Positions 25,522-34,812 are shown, numbered from the stretch's first letter. The stretch is DNA of 64,000 nucleotides from Salinisphaera sp. T31B1 (GCF_040361275.1 NZ_APNH01000004.1:403986-467985), one strand, 5' to 3'. The notes: generated from the letters alone by a model not told the origin. Made by a program: numbers and translations.

Positions 25522-27336
25522 ATGCTCCACTCCGTCCGTCAAATGCTAGCGTTGTTCTCGCCCGCCGAGCGCGTACGCTTTATCGGTGTAGTCTTTGCAA
25601 TGCTAGCGATGGGGTTATTACAGATGGTGGGGGTGGGCGTCGTGCTTCCGTTCGTTTCGCTTCTGTCCAATCCTTCCAGCGTCGAGCAGAATGCCTGGCT
25701 AGCCTGGTCGTATTCGTTGTTCGGTTTCAATTCAGTCAATGGTTTCCTGATTTTTATTGGCTCCGTGCTATTTTTCGTTTTGGTTGCCACTAATGTATTT
25801 ACGGCGATCACAATATGGCTTATGACGCGATTCGCCTGGGGCGTGCAGAACCGCATTTCCACGCGCTTACTATCAGGTTATCTATACCAGCCGTACGAGG
25901 CGTTCCTTAATAGAAATTCCGCGGATATTGGTAAGAATATCCTTATTGAGTCGCAGCAATTCGCCAGCGGCGTGCTTATGCCGGCATTACGTGCGCTGGC
26001 ATTCGGAATCACGGTTCTTATGATTGTCGGCTTCTTGCTGTGGCTTCAGCCACTTTTAGCCTGTGCCGCCGCGGCCGTATTTATCTGTGCTTACTTGCTG
26101 GTTTACCTCACCGTTCGGCGGAGACTGCTTCGTATCGGTTCGGCGCGTATGACTGCCAATACCGAGCGCTTCAAGGCGGTGAGCGAAGCGTTCGGGAGCG
26201 TCAAGGAGGTCAAGGTTACGGGACGGGAAAACGCGTTTTTGGACCGTTACAGACCGTCCGCTACGGTATTCGCCACCAGCATGGCGCAAAGTCAGGTGTT
26301 GGCCCAAGTGCCGAAGTTCGTCGTCGAGGGATTGGCTTTCGGGCTCGTCATGGCGTCGATGCTTTATCTCCTGTCGGCCGGCGGTGGGGTGCAACAGGCT
26401 TTGCCTGTGGCCAGCGTGTTCGTTCTCGCAGGCTATCGTTTGTTGCCCGCACTGCAGAACGTGTATCAGGGTTTTGCGCAGTGGCGCTTCAACCAATCGG
26501 TCATCGATGCGCTGGTCAAGGACTTGACTGCCCATGGCGCATCGTCCGAGCACGAGAGAGCGAGCACCGACGAACTATCTGAAGACAGTCCTTCTCGAAT
26601 GCAATTCGACAACAGCATCGAGCTCAGGCACGTGACTTATCGCTATCCGCAAGCGGCAGGCGCCTCGTTAAAAGACATCTCGATTCGAATTTCCAAAAAT
26701 AGTTTCGTTGCCCTCACAGGCGCGACCGGTGCCGGTAAGACGACACTTGCGGATATTCTGCTTGGCCTGCTAGAGCCCAGTGAAGGATCGATGTTGGTTG
26801 ATGGCCGGGAAGTCGACCGGCACTCGCGACGTGAGTGGCAGCTAAACCTTGGCTACGTTCCTCAAGATATCTATCTCACCGACAGTACGATTGCCAGCAA
26901 TATCGCGTATGGTCTCGACCCGAAAATCATCGATTATCAAGCAATTAAAAAGGCGGCGCGAATCGCCAATATCGATCGATTCATTGAAGATAATTTACCG
27001 CAAGGTTATGAAACGATTGTGGGCGAGCGCGGGGTTCGTTTGTCCGGTGGTCAAAGGCAACGGATTGGTATAGCCCGTGCGCTGTATTACGATCCCGACG
27101 TTATCGTGTTAGACGAGGCGACGTCTGCACTAGATAATGAAACGGAGCGGCGTATCGTCAACGAACTGGACGCAATGCGCGGCGGCCGGACCCTCATCGT
27201 AATTGCCCACCGACTCACCACAGTGCAGAAATGTCACAAAGTTTTCATGCTGGAAGATGGGCATTTGGCTGCCGAAGGTTCCTACGATGAAGTTGTGATG
27301 GGTAACAGTGGATCTGCCAACGTGGCGGGCGCTTGA
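25522..27336 (+). CDS. ABC exporter, PglK-like lipid-linked glycan flippase
   Basis: A 604-residue half-transporter with an N-terminal six-helix membrane domain (about residues 15-320) and a C-terminal ATPase. The ATPase has Walker A GATGAGKTT (from residue 400), signature LSGGQRQR (about 507) and Walker B VIVLDEATSALD. It is closest in plan to PglK/WlaB, which flips undecaprenyl-diphosphate oligosaccharides with ATP. I see no Wzx-type flippase in the surrounding Wza/Wzc locus, so this protein probably takes that place. A lipid or peptide exporter of the MsbA type is the main alternative. Confidence 0.82.
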   Translation: MLHSVRQMLALFSPAERVRFIGVVFAMLAMGLLQMVGVGVVLPFVSLLSNPSSVEQNAWLAWSYSLFGFNSVNGFLIFIGSVLFFVLVATNVFTAITIWLMTRFAWGVQNRISTRLLSGYLYQPYEAFLNRNSADIGKNILIESQQFASGVLMPALRALAFGITVLMIVGFLLWLQPLLACAAAAVFICAYLLVYLTVRRRLLRIGSARMTANTERFKAVSEAFGSVKEVKVTGRENAFLDRYRPSATVFATSMAQSQVLAQVPKFVVEGLAFGLVMASMLYLLSAGGGVQQALPVASVFVLAGYRLLPALQNVYQGFAQWRFNQSVIDALVKDLTAHGASSEHERASTDELSEDSPSRMQFDNSIELRHVTYRYPQAAGASLKDISIRISKNSFVALTGATGAGKTTLADILLGLLEPSEGSMLVDGREVDRHSRREWQLNLGYVPQDIYLTDSTIASNIAYGLDPKIIDYQAIKKAARIANIDRFIEDNLPQGYETIVGERGVRLSGGQRQRIGIARALYYDPDVIVLDEATSALDNETERRIVNELDAMRGGRTLIVIAHRLTTVQKCHKVFMLEDGHLAAEGSYDEVVMGNSGSANVAGA

Positions 27337-27585
27337 ACGCGGCATCCAAGGCTATTGCGCCGTGCCTTTCGGCTAAGAAGTTCTAAGGTTATTGCGTTTG
27401 AAGTAGGGTAGTTGTTTCCAGTGAGGCGTGCGGAAACGTGGATTTGAATCGCTGAAAAGTCTCGGCAACCCTTATACATAATGCAATATGTGACCGTTAA
27501 GATATGGCGGTATACCCCATCCAAGCATTACGTCAAAAATCGGATGGTATTCGCATCATGAAACGGCTTTCGTGAGAAGGTGCTA

Positions 27586-28845
27586 GTGACTAACCAAGAA
27601 AGGCTCTCAGTTAAGAAATCCACCCTGCGCGGCGCTGTAGAACTTTCCGGGGCGAAAAATAGCGCGCTTCGTCTACTGGCTGCAAGTATCTTGACGCAAG
27701 AGGCTGTTGTTCTAGAGAATTACCCGCAGCCGCTGCTCGATGCGCAAGTGCACGTAGATATGCTGAATAAGCTCGGCAAAACAACGAATTTCTTCGGCGA
27801 TTCTGGCGTTCGGATCAGTGAATGCAGTGGGCTCAGTAGCAACCTTGAATGGGACGGACGTTCGATTCGCAATACGCTTCTTATCTTGGGAGCGCTTACA
27901 GCACGATTCGGCTATGGGCGCGTTCCATTGCCGGGTGGTTGCAAGTTAGGTGAGCGTAAATACGACTTACATGTGTATGTTCTTCAAACACTGGGCGCGC
28001 GAGTATGGGAAGAGGGCGAATATCTGTGTGCAGAGGCACCCGGCGGGTTGGTTGGCGCAGAGATTTTCTTGCCATTTCGATCCACCGGCGCGACTGAGAA
28101 CGCGATTCTCGCTGGTGCGCTTGCAAGGGGGCTTACTCGGATCTGGAATCCGCATGTGCGACCGGAGATTTTGGACCTGATTGAACTGCTGCGTGGTATG
28201 GGTGCCCAGATTGCTGTCTTCGGCCAGCAGCACATTGAGATAAAAGGTGTTGAGGGTCTCCGCGGTGTGCAGCACAGGGTGATCCCGGATAACATGGAGG
28301 CGATAACTTGGCTTGCGGCCGGCGCCATTACCGGCGGGGACGTGGAGATCAAAAATTTCCCGTACGGCGATCTCGAGGTCGTGCTTGCGCATCTCAGGGC
28401 GGCGGGCGCCAAGTTATATCGCGGAGAAGACTCGCTGATCGTTCGCGGCGAAGCTTGCTATCCGCTGGAAGTGAGCACGGGTCCGCATCCTGGAATCAAC
28501 TCAGACGTGCAGCCGATACTAGCCGCTTGGGCTGCGAGTGCGTGGGGAGAGTCGCGTATCGTGGATCTCCGGTTTCCTGGCCGCTATGGTTACGCGGCAG
28601 AAATGGGCCGGATGGGTTTGCAGTACGAAGTTGATGGCGACATGCTCAAGATACATGGTAACGGAGGCGTTCTGACCGGGGCGCAGGTCCGGGCGATCGA
28701 TCTGAGAGCTGGAGCCGCCCTTGTTCTGTGTGGTCTGATGGCGGATGGCGAAACGATTATCGACGATGCGTGGCAGGTATCCCGTGGATATGTCGGTTTT
28801 GCCGATAAGTTGAAGGCGCTCGGAGCGGATGTTGCGTTTGTCTAG
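27586..28845 (+). CDS. MurA-like enolpyruvyl transferase within the polysaccharide locus
   Basis: A 419-residue homologue of UDP-GlcNAc 1-carboxyvinyltransferase (MurA), which adds enolpyruvate from PEP to the 3-OH of UDP-GlcNAc. Key residues are conserved: K24/N25 in GAKNSAL, C119 and R124 in PGGCKLGER, D307 in INSDVQ and R374 in IDLRAG. It differs from housekeeping MurA where ENRFMHVPEL is expected and LRFPGRYGYAAEMGRMG is found. GTG 27586 is chosen because GAGAAGG at 27574-27580 is properly spaced. The MurB-like gene overlaps its end by 17 bases. Position among glycan genes suggests a second copy dedicated to surface polysaccharide; a housekeeping role cannot be excluded without the rest of the genome. 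Confidence 0.85.
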   Translation: MTNQERLSVKKSTLRGAVELSGAKNSALRLLAASILTQEAVVLENYPQPLLDAQVHVDMLNKLGKTTNFFGDSGVRISECSGLSSNLEWDGRSIRNTLLILGALTARFGYGRVPLPGGCKLGERKYDLHVYVLQTLGARVWEEGEYLCAEAPGGLVGAEIFLPFRSTGATENAILAGALARGLTRIWNPHVRPEILDLIELLRGMGAQIAVFGQQHIEIKGVEGLRGVQHRVIPDNMEAITWLAAGAITGGDVEIKNFPYGDLEVVLAHLRAAGAKLYRGEDSLIVRGEACYPLEVSTGPHPGINSDVQPILAAWAASAWGESRIVDLRFPGRYGYAAEMGRMGLQYEVDGDMLKIHGNGGVLTGAQVRAIDLRAGAALVLCGLMADGETIIDDAWQVSRGYVGFADKLKALGADVAFV

Positions 28846-29809
28846 TATTTCGGCAAAGGCGTCGATCGCGGGAGAACTGCGCCGTCTGCTGCCGGGCGCT
28901 GTGTCGCGTGATGTGCCGTTGTCTTGGATCAGTAGGTGGCAAATTGGCGGTACGGCTGACGTTGTTGTTCGTCCGAGAAGTATTGATGAGCTGAGTAAGG
29001 TTCGTGCATGGATCTCTGGGCACGGTCTTGCTCATATGGTTATTGGCGAGACGAGCAACCTGTTATTCGCCGATGAAGGATTGCACGTTATTTGTGTGCA
29101 AATGGGTTCGGATTTCGCTGATGTAAATATCGAGGGGCGCCGGGTCGAAGCGCAGGCGGGTGCATGGGTGCCGGGGTTCGCGCGCAGGACCATGCAAGCG
29201 GGGTTAACGGGCGCCGAACACATTGCCGGTATCCCTGGCGCTCTGGGCGGACTGGTCTGCATGAACGGCGGCAGCCAGCGAAAGGGTATCGGCAGTTCTA
29301 TAGTGCAAGTGCTCAGCGTCGACCGGGCCGGTCATTGTGTGACGCGAACCCGCAATGAATGTGAATTCGGCTATCGAAAATCGGTTTTTCAGGAGAACGG
29401 CGAGGTCATTGCGCGCGCAACTTTCGAATTCGACCAAGCTCAGGACCGAGCGGGCGTTCGTCGCGAGATGCTAAGAATACTGAGTACCCGTCGCAAAAAA
29501 TTCCCGCGAAAGCAGCCGAATTGCGGCTCAGTATTCAAAAGTGACCCAGCGATGTATGAGGACTACGGGCCCCCCGGCGAAATCATAGAATCCCTTGGGT
29601 GGAAAGGTGTCCGAGTCGGCGGCGCGCAAGTCTCCAACGACCATGCCAATTTCATTATTAATACTGGGTCGGCAACCTCTAAAGACGTGTTGACACTAAT
29701 TTCCCGTATCCGGGCGAACGTATTTTCGGAAACAGGTTACGAGATGGTTCCGGAAGTCCTGTTTGTTGACAGTTCTGGTCGCATCACTCCGGCGACGGCG
29801 GAAGGCTAG
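28829..29809 (+). CDS. MurB-like UDP-N-acetylenolpyruvylglucosamine reductase
   Basis: A 326-residue MurB homologue of the type II class, which reduces UDP-GlcNAc-enolpyruvate to UDP-MurNAc using FAD and NADPH. The FAD domain shows VIGETSNLLFADEG and the AGIPGALGGLVCMNGG motif. Catalytic residues are present: R183 in FGYRKSVF, S234 in NCGSVFK and E309 in VPEVLF. It overlaps the MurA-like gene by 17 bases, so the two are translationally coupled and would make UDP-MurNAc. The neighbouring glycosyltransferases could use this donor or a modified form. Whether the genome has another murB is unknown. Confidence 0.87.
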   Translation: MLRLSSISAKASIAGELRRLLPGAVSRDVPLSWISRWQIGGTADVVVRPRSIDELSKVRAWISGHGLAHMVIGETSNLLFADEGLHVICVQMGSDFADVNIEGRRVEAQAGAWVPGFARRTMQAGLTGAEHIAGIPGALGGLVCMNGGSQRKGIGSSIVQVLSVDRAGHCVTRTRNECEFGYRKSVFQENGEVIARATFEFDQAQDRAGVRREMLRILSTRRKKFPRKQPNCGSVFKSDPAMYEDYGPPGEIIESLGWKGVRVGGAQVSNDHANFIINTGSATSKDVLTLISRIRANVFSETGYEMVPEVLFVDSSGRITPATAEG

Positions 29810-29849
29810 TGGTTCTCACGAACTATATGGCGCCGTGCGGATCGTGAAT

Positions 29850-30899
29850 ATGAAAGCCAGCGAAGCTGGAATCCCACGTGTCAGTGTTGTCTGTGCCTGG
29901 TACAACCGTGCCGACTATCTGACCGATACGATGGAATCGCTGCTAGCGCAGACGTTTACAGACTATGAAATCATACTGATAAACGACGGGAGTACTGATC
30001 CGCGGGTAAGGCGGTTGCTGCAAGGCTACGCCGTAGACTCTCGGGTTCTCGTGCACTCGATTCAGAACAGCGGTTTCGTCAAGGCAATTAGCTATGGTGT
30101 GAGCTTAGCTCGCGCTCCCATTATCGCAATACAAGGCGCCGGCGACGTGTCGTTTCCAGAGCGGCTCGCCAAGCAATACAAGCTGCTGAAATCTGACGCG
30201 CGGCTCGCCGGAGTGATTTGTCACGTGCGTAGTCGAACGATCGGGGAAGGGAACGACGGTTCCAGCCACGTTATCAATGACCAGCCCGACCGTTTTTATC
30301 ACAGCGACCTAATGCAGCGACGAAATTTCATCACGCACGGCGAGATGATGTTCCGAAAAGATATATACGACCGAGTGGGTGGGTATCGCGTTCCGTTCAC
30401 GTTCGCTCAAGATCGTGATCTGTGGTTGCGGATGTCTCAGCATGGCGACTTCGCCACCTGCCCCGAAGTATTATACGAGCGACGAATCTTTGAAAATGGA
30501 GGTGTTGCAGCCGATCTTCCGAAAATAATGTCACAACGAATTCTATCCGCCTTTGCTCGAGACTGCGCTCGACAACGGCAAATATTCGGTTTTGATTGGG
30601 TCGATATTTTCGGTGATCAGGCGCCCCTGTTTCGTCCGCGTAGCAAGCTTATATCCAAGCGGTTAGCAGTATATTCTTTGGCCTGCCTGTTAAATAACGA
30701 TATTCAAGGCTGTAAACTATTTTCGAAGATGTCACGGAATGAATGCTTGACCCCATATTCGTTACTGGCACAAGCAGTAGTATTAGGTGCCAGCCACTCG
30801 TCAATGTGTAAAAGCATTTTTCGATTGATGTTAAGTCGGACCAGTATTGCGCCTATTGACTGCCCAGCGGCTCTAAAAAATCTTATAAGTCGAAAATAA
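29850..30899 (+). CDS. Family 2 glycosyltransferase
   Basis: A 349-residue GT2 (GT-A fold) enzyme. The nucleotide-sugar region is VSVVCAWYNRADYLTDTMESLLAQTFTDYEIILINDGSTD, with GDVSFPERL in the place of the usual metal motif and the later FAQDRDLWLRMS acid region. ATG 29850 is preferred, although the frame stays open back into the MurB-like gene. The last 100 residues match no domain I recognise. It begins 40 bases after the MurB-like gene and sits where the base composition turns AT-rich. Donor and acceptor are unknown; UDP-MurNAc is a possibility from position only. Confidence 0.88.
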   Translation: MKASEAGIPRVSVVCAWYNRADYLTDTMESLLAQTFTDYEIILINDGSTDPRVRRLLQGYAVDSRVLVHSIQNSGFVKAISYGVSLARAPIIAIQGAGDVSFPERLAKQYKLLKSDARLAGVICHVRSRTIGEGNDGSSHVINDQPDRFYHSDLMQRRNFITHGEMMFRKDIYDRVGGYRVPFTFAQDRDLWLRMSQHGDFATCPEVLYERRIFENGGVAADLPKIMSQRILSAFARDCARQRQIFGFDWVDIFGDQAPLFRPRSKLISKRLAVYSLACLLNNDIQGCKLFSKMSRNECLTPYSLLAQAVVLGASHSSMCKSIFRLMLSRTSIAPIDCPAALKNLISRK

Positions 30900-31156
30900 C
30901 AACTTATATAGGAGGCGTCGGAATTCTTATATACGTTTTGCCGCGTCAGCATGCGCATTTTATAAGGTCAATCCCGAATGCGTTTTGTACATCTCCGAAA
31001 CTAGTATCGGCTGAGTTTTCATTTAAGTCATTCAGGTCGAGACCGAAGTATTGCCGGTCGAATCGATTGTTTAGTATCGCTGAATCTATGGTAAGTCAAC
31101 TTATGGGCGTAATACGTGTGATCTCTATCTCAATTTGGGTTTAATATAGCAGCCCT

Positions 31157-31648
31157 ATGAGCACCTTACTTGGAGCGTTTAAACGTCACGCGCTAGGCGG
31201 TGTTTCGGCACGCCTTGACGTGTATCTTTTTTTGATTCGTTATTTTAGAAGAAAAAATAAATTAAATTTTGCTCGTTTTTTCAGTAAGCGGTTGGAAATA
31301 AAATATGGGTTGTTTGTTTCCGAGAGGGCGGAGATTGCGAGAACAGTCAAATTCCCTCATCCGACTGGAATAGTTATAGGTGATGGGGTTGTCATTGAGG
31401 ATAATGTAGTAGTTTATCAAAACGTGACAATAGGCGGCGCAAGAATAGGCGATTGGCAGAAAAATAATTATCCGAAAATACGTCGAAATACTGTGATCTT
31501 CGCGGGTGCCGCCGTTCTAGGTAACGTCGAAGTGGGGCGTGACTGTGTGGTTGGTACGCTTTCAGTGGTCCTTAAAAGTGTGCCAGCTTATTCGACCGCA
31601 GTTGGCATTCCAGCAAGGGTGATCGAATCAACGACGGGGACTCGGTGA
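31157..31648 (+). CDS. Serine acetyltransferase-like hexapeptide O-acetyltransferase
   Basis: A 163-residue left-handed beta-helix acyltransferase of the CysE/WcaB type. The hexapeptide repeats run from IARTVKFPHPTGIVIGDGVVIEDNVVVYQNVTIGG to VLGNVEVGRDCVVGTLSVVLKSVPAYSTAVGIPARVI. It lacks the long N-terminal domain of true CysE and lies among glycan genes, so it probably acetylates a sugar. Codon use is AT-rich and atypical for the window. A 257-base AT-rich gap separates it from the glycosyltransferase, and 172 bases lie before the next gene. Confidence 0.85.
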   Translation: MSTLLGAFKRHALGGVSARLDVYLFLIRYFRRKNKLNFARFFSKRLEIKYGLFVSERAEIARTVKFPHPTGIVIGDGVVIEDNVVVYQNVTIGGARIGDWQKNNYPKIRRNTVIFAGAAVLGNVEVGRDCVVGTLSVVLKSVPAYSTAVGIPARVIESTTGTR

Positions 31649-31813
31649 ACTAAATTACGGCGCGGAACGTTAATATTAAAAAAGTTCAAGATATATGTTG
31701 CGAAGGCGTCTAAATTTTTCGGTTACAGGATCCTTTTAGATAATGTCGGCGATATCTCTAAAGGTATAGAAGAGTCGCGCATCCGGCTTCGAAATTTTAA
31801 GAAAGTAGAGTGA
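31649..31813 (+). other. Open frame without start codon after the acetyltransferase stop
   Basis: Reading continues in the same frame past the TGA at 31646-31648 for 54 sense codons, ending at TGA 31811-31813, seven bases before the next gene's ATG. The predicted peptide (including GYRILLDNVGDISKGIEESR) is hydrophilic and plausible but matches nothing I know. The only in-frame start-like codons are two ATA, so this is probably a remnant. Confidence 0.25.
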
Positions 31814-31820
31814 GCGTCTA

Positions 31821-33491
31821 ATGACGTCTGATATAGGCACAAAGGGGTTCTACGGGGCGTTTGGACGCGAAGCCGTGGTACACAAGCCATTGATTAACCC
31901 ATTCAGTCATATATCGGGCGTTATAAACAGGTCGGAGTACGGTTATGTCGTATCGTATGGCGCTAACGATTCGGGGACGCGTTCAGACTCGCGGATCGCT
32001 TGGGTGGGCACGCCTGCCCACGCGCCACGCAGTCTGTTTTTAGCGTCTGGAACGTTGGACGTCGCCGGTGTTCGTCAACTTGATGGCATGTTTGCGGCCG
32101 CCGAATTCTTCGGCGAATCGCTACTTTTACTTACGGACATGCTGGGCGCTGCTAGTCTTTATTATTTCGATTCGCCCGATGGCACGTTTTTTTTCGCGAC
32201 GGACTACGGCTTTCTTCTCGATATCATCCCGCAGGATCTCGCGGTTGACGACAGAGGACTTGCCGCTCAGCTCGCGGGTAGCGTGTGTATTCAAGGCCAA
32301 GCCCTGCATGTCGGGGTTCGTAGGCTGGGTGCCGGGGAAGTTCTGCGCAAGAGCTTGAACACGACGTCGAATGTCGGCCGATATTTCTCGGTTGAGGATG
32401 AGCTGCTCGCCCGCGGGCCGTGGCCACGTAGTCGGAGCTACGAGGACGCAATTCAGGAGTTTGATCGATTACTAGGTGATGCTATTAGCAGTGTAGGCCT
32501 GTTATCGACCAGAGGGTTGTTGTTAAGTGGCGGGCTCGATTCCCGCGCGATCCTCTTCGCAGCCCTGGATGCTGGGGAAACGTTCGGTTGTTCATATACC
32601 TTTGGCGATCGGCGCGCTCGGGATGTTTTAGGGGCTCGGCACCTCGCTGCTGTCTACGGGCTAAACCATCAGGTCATTCCCTACGATGCCAGCTGGACGA
32701 TCAGGAGATACTGCGAACCGATCAATTCACTTGCTAGGGGTGCCTCAGGCCTTCAACCCGCTCATGTCCTGCCAGCTTTTGCTCGAGTTCGATTAGACGG
32801 ACTGGATGGATCCGTCACAGGGTTCCTAGGCGACGCACTGACCGGTGCGCATATGCCGCGTAATCCTGATACAGATAGTTTGGGAAACTGTTTCTCGTTT
32901 TTGAATCGACTCAAGACGGCTAATTTCCATGATCTGTTTTCCGACGCACACCGATCGAATTGCGCCGCGGTGCTAGATACCGAGGAACGATTGCGTAAAC
33001 TAGGGCTTACCAGAATTCAGCAGCGCATGTACATCGACTTAACAGTGAGGCAGGCGACTTGGATCGCGAACAGCTTCCGTTTGTGTGGATGGGACTCCAC
33101 GCTCTTATCGCCTTTTTTCAATAAGGATCTGATGCTTTTCATGATGTCGCTGCCGGATGATTACCTGACCGGCCAGCGTTTATATCGTGACTGGTTTCTG
33201 TGGAAGGAAAAAAAGATCAAGAGCGGCGCACGAAGGTTAGCTTCGATCCGCAGAAACATTATGGAACATAGGATTATATCTAAGATAGGTCGCGCCTCCG
33301 GCTTGTACAGCCGACGCGGCAGTTTGTCGTGGGAGTCGCACGTGGAGCAGGAGATTGATTTTTTCCGGAATCTGGCCGACGCACCGAGCACATCGCCGCG
33401 ATCACAGTCGTTATTTAGCGCAGAGCTAGAAGCAGGTAACCGATCCGTCGCGATGGTTCTCCATGCCGGTATCAGCCGGAGCTTGGCATAG
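31821..33491 (+). CDS. Asparagine synthetase-like amidotransferase without N-terminal Cys
   Basis: A 556-residue AsnB-family protein. The ATP-pyrophosphatase domain has the P-loop LLSGGLDSRA (SGGLDS at 236-241) and a later GFLGDALTGAH motif. The N-terminal region resembles the Ntn glutaminase domain (FFFATDYGFLL near 123-133), but the obligatory nucleophile Cys2 is missing, since the protein begins MTSDIGTKGF. It therefore probably cannot use glutamine, and may use free ammonia or have another acceptor chemistry. In O-antigen loci such proteins (for example WbpS) amidate uronic acids, which fits the UDP-sugar 6-dehydrogenase at 44553-45839. A lasso-peptide cyclase is less likely because no precursor or protease gene accompanies it. 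Confidence 0.82.
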   Translation: MTSDIGTKGFYGAFGREAVVHKPLINPFSHISGVINRSEYGYVVSYGANDSGTRSDSRIAWVGTPAHAPRSLFLASGTLDVAGVRQLDGMFAAAEFFGESLLLLTDMLGAASLYYFDSPDGTFFFATDYGFLLDIIPQDLAVDDRGLAAQLAGSVCIQGQALHVGVRRLGAGEVLRKSLNTTSNVGRYFSVEDELLARGPWPRSRSYEDAIQEFDRLLGDAISSVGLLSTRGLLLSGGLDSRAILFAALDAGETFGCSYTFGDRRARDVLGARHLAAVYGLNHQVIPYDASWTIRRYCEPINSLARGASGLQPAHVLPAFARVRLDGLDGSVTGFLGDALTGAHMPRNPDTDSLGNCFSFLNRLKTANFHDLFSDAHRSNCAAVLDTEERLRKLGLTRIQQRMYIDLTVRQATWIANSFRLCGWDSTLLSPFFNKDLMLFMMSLPDDYLTGQRLYRDWFLWKEKKIKSGARRLASIRRNIMEHRIISKIGRASGLYSRRGSLSWESHVEQEIDFFRNLADAPSTSPRSQSLFSAELEAGNRSVAMVLHAGISRSLA

Positions 33492-33832
33492 AACTGTCTT
33501 TGTCCGCCTCGCCTGTTTAACACCGAGTCGTCCCGACTATATAAGGTGTCATCCGGCGTCGTTCATCGCCCAAGCTGGGAGCTTTGCGAGGCGCGTGTAC
33601 TGGTGTCGGCTTGGGTCGAATGACGTTGCCGCGTGGTACGAGCTGTCGGCTCGTGCTTTCAACGCGGTCTTTGGACGCGCTCCTAAGCGCTAGTGGGTGA
33701 CCGCCGATTCGGCGCTACCAGAGCTGTCCCGATGCAGAAGATGTGCTTCGATAAATTCAAAAAGGGAAGATGTGTTTCGAGCATTCTGTCGCCAACCGCT
33801 ATTATGCCGATTGATATAGGACAGTTGGGGCC
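33492..33832. other. Intergenic region, no supported gene
   Basis: A 76-codon frame (33463-33693) overlaps the previous gene's end and resembles no family. I see no RNA or terminator signal. Confidence 0.5.
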
Positions 33833-34678
33833 ATGCTGACAACGGCTCGCCGTAAATTGTGCACGCTTAGGCGGAAACTGGGTCGTAGTCTTGCATTCCG
33901 TTCTCTAGAGCGATTGGGCCCGCGAGCGGCGTCAAAGCACCATGGTTTATCCAGTAAGGTGGTTGTTTCGTTGACGTCGTATCCTGCGCGGTACGACGTG
34001 CTGGAAAAAACGCTGGTCAGTCTTCTGCGTCAAAACGTGGCTTCGGATGTGATCGTGCTCTGGCTGGCAGAGGATGATGTCGCCTCTCTGCCCAAAAGGG
34101 TTCGGTCACTTGTATCGCACGGGCTGCAAATACGCACGTGTGAAGATATAAAGTCCTATAAGAAAATCGTACCGTCCCTGTCGGCCTATCCTGGCGCGAC
34201 GATCGTGACGGCAGACGACGATATCTATTACCCTCCGAGATGGCTAGAATGTCTCGTCGACGAAGCGCGCCGGGTGCCGGGCCAGATTGTATGTCATCGA
34301 GCACATCGTGTGCTCGAAGATGAGCACGGTTTGCCTCTAAAGTACGCTGCATGGAATTGGAGCGTAGCTGGTGGCTCGCGCGGTAGGAAGCTGCTTCCTA
34401 CTTCTGGGGCGGGCGTTTTATATCCGGGGGGATGTCTCGATCAGCGAGTAACTGATAGGGAGAGCTTCAGTGCCCTTTGTCCGACCGCAGACGACTTGTG
34501 GTTGTTCTGGATGAGTAGTGTCCTGAATAGCGTTACGGTCAACGTCGTCCAGCATCCCATAATGCCCATGCCGTGGCCGGGGACTGGCGCCGGGGCGCTA
34601 GCGATTGTGAACAATGGCCAATCGACGGGTAACGACGTGCAAATCGGGCGACTGCTGAATCGCTACGGCTGGTTATAG
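33833..34678 (+). CDS. GT-A-type glycosyltransferase
   Basis: A 281-residue putative glycosyltransferase. The segment KVVVSLTSYPARYDVLEKTLVSLLRQ and the acidic motif TADDDIYYPPRWLE (a DXD-type metal site near residue 124) are typical of a family found in capsule and O-antigen loci. A later ADDLWLFWMS motif could hold the catalytic base. Base composition is intermediate. Its donor sugar is unknown, and neither neighbour narrows this down. Confidence 0.78.
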   Translation: MLTTARRKLCTLRRKLGRSLAFRSLERLGPRAASKHHGLSSKVVVSLTSYPARYDVLEKTLVSLLRQNVASDVIVLWLAEDDVASLPKRVRSLVSHGLQIRTCEDIKSYKKIVPSLSAYPGATIVTADDDIYYPPRWLECLVDEARRVPGQIVCHRAHRVLEDEHGLPLKYAAWNWSVAGGSRGRKLLPTSGAGVLYPGGCLDQRVTDRESFSALCPTADDLWLFWMSSVLNSVTVNVVQHPIMPMPWPGTGAGALAIVNNGQSTGNDVQIGRLLNRYGWL

Positions 34679-34812
34679 CGAACTTGCGTGCTAGTTCGCG
34701 AGGTGCAGGTCTTAGGTTGATATCTTCAACGGAGAGTGGTCGTGTTGAGTGCAACACAATTATCTTGTGGAGCTTTGTGTGATTAGGCTGAAATGTATTG
34801 GAGGAGAGGCTT

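Noticed and set aside
31821..33491. Lasso-peptide cyclase interpretation
   Set aside because: No precursor peptide or transglutaminase-like leader protease gene is nearby, and the context is polysaccharide synthesis.
33463..33693. 76-codon plus-strand frame
   Set aside because: It overlaps the preceding gene's end and has no recognisable motif or ribosome binding site.
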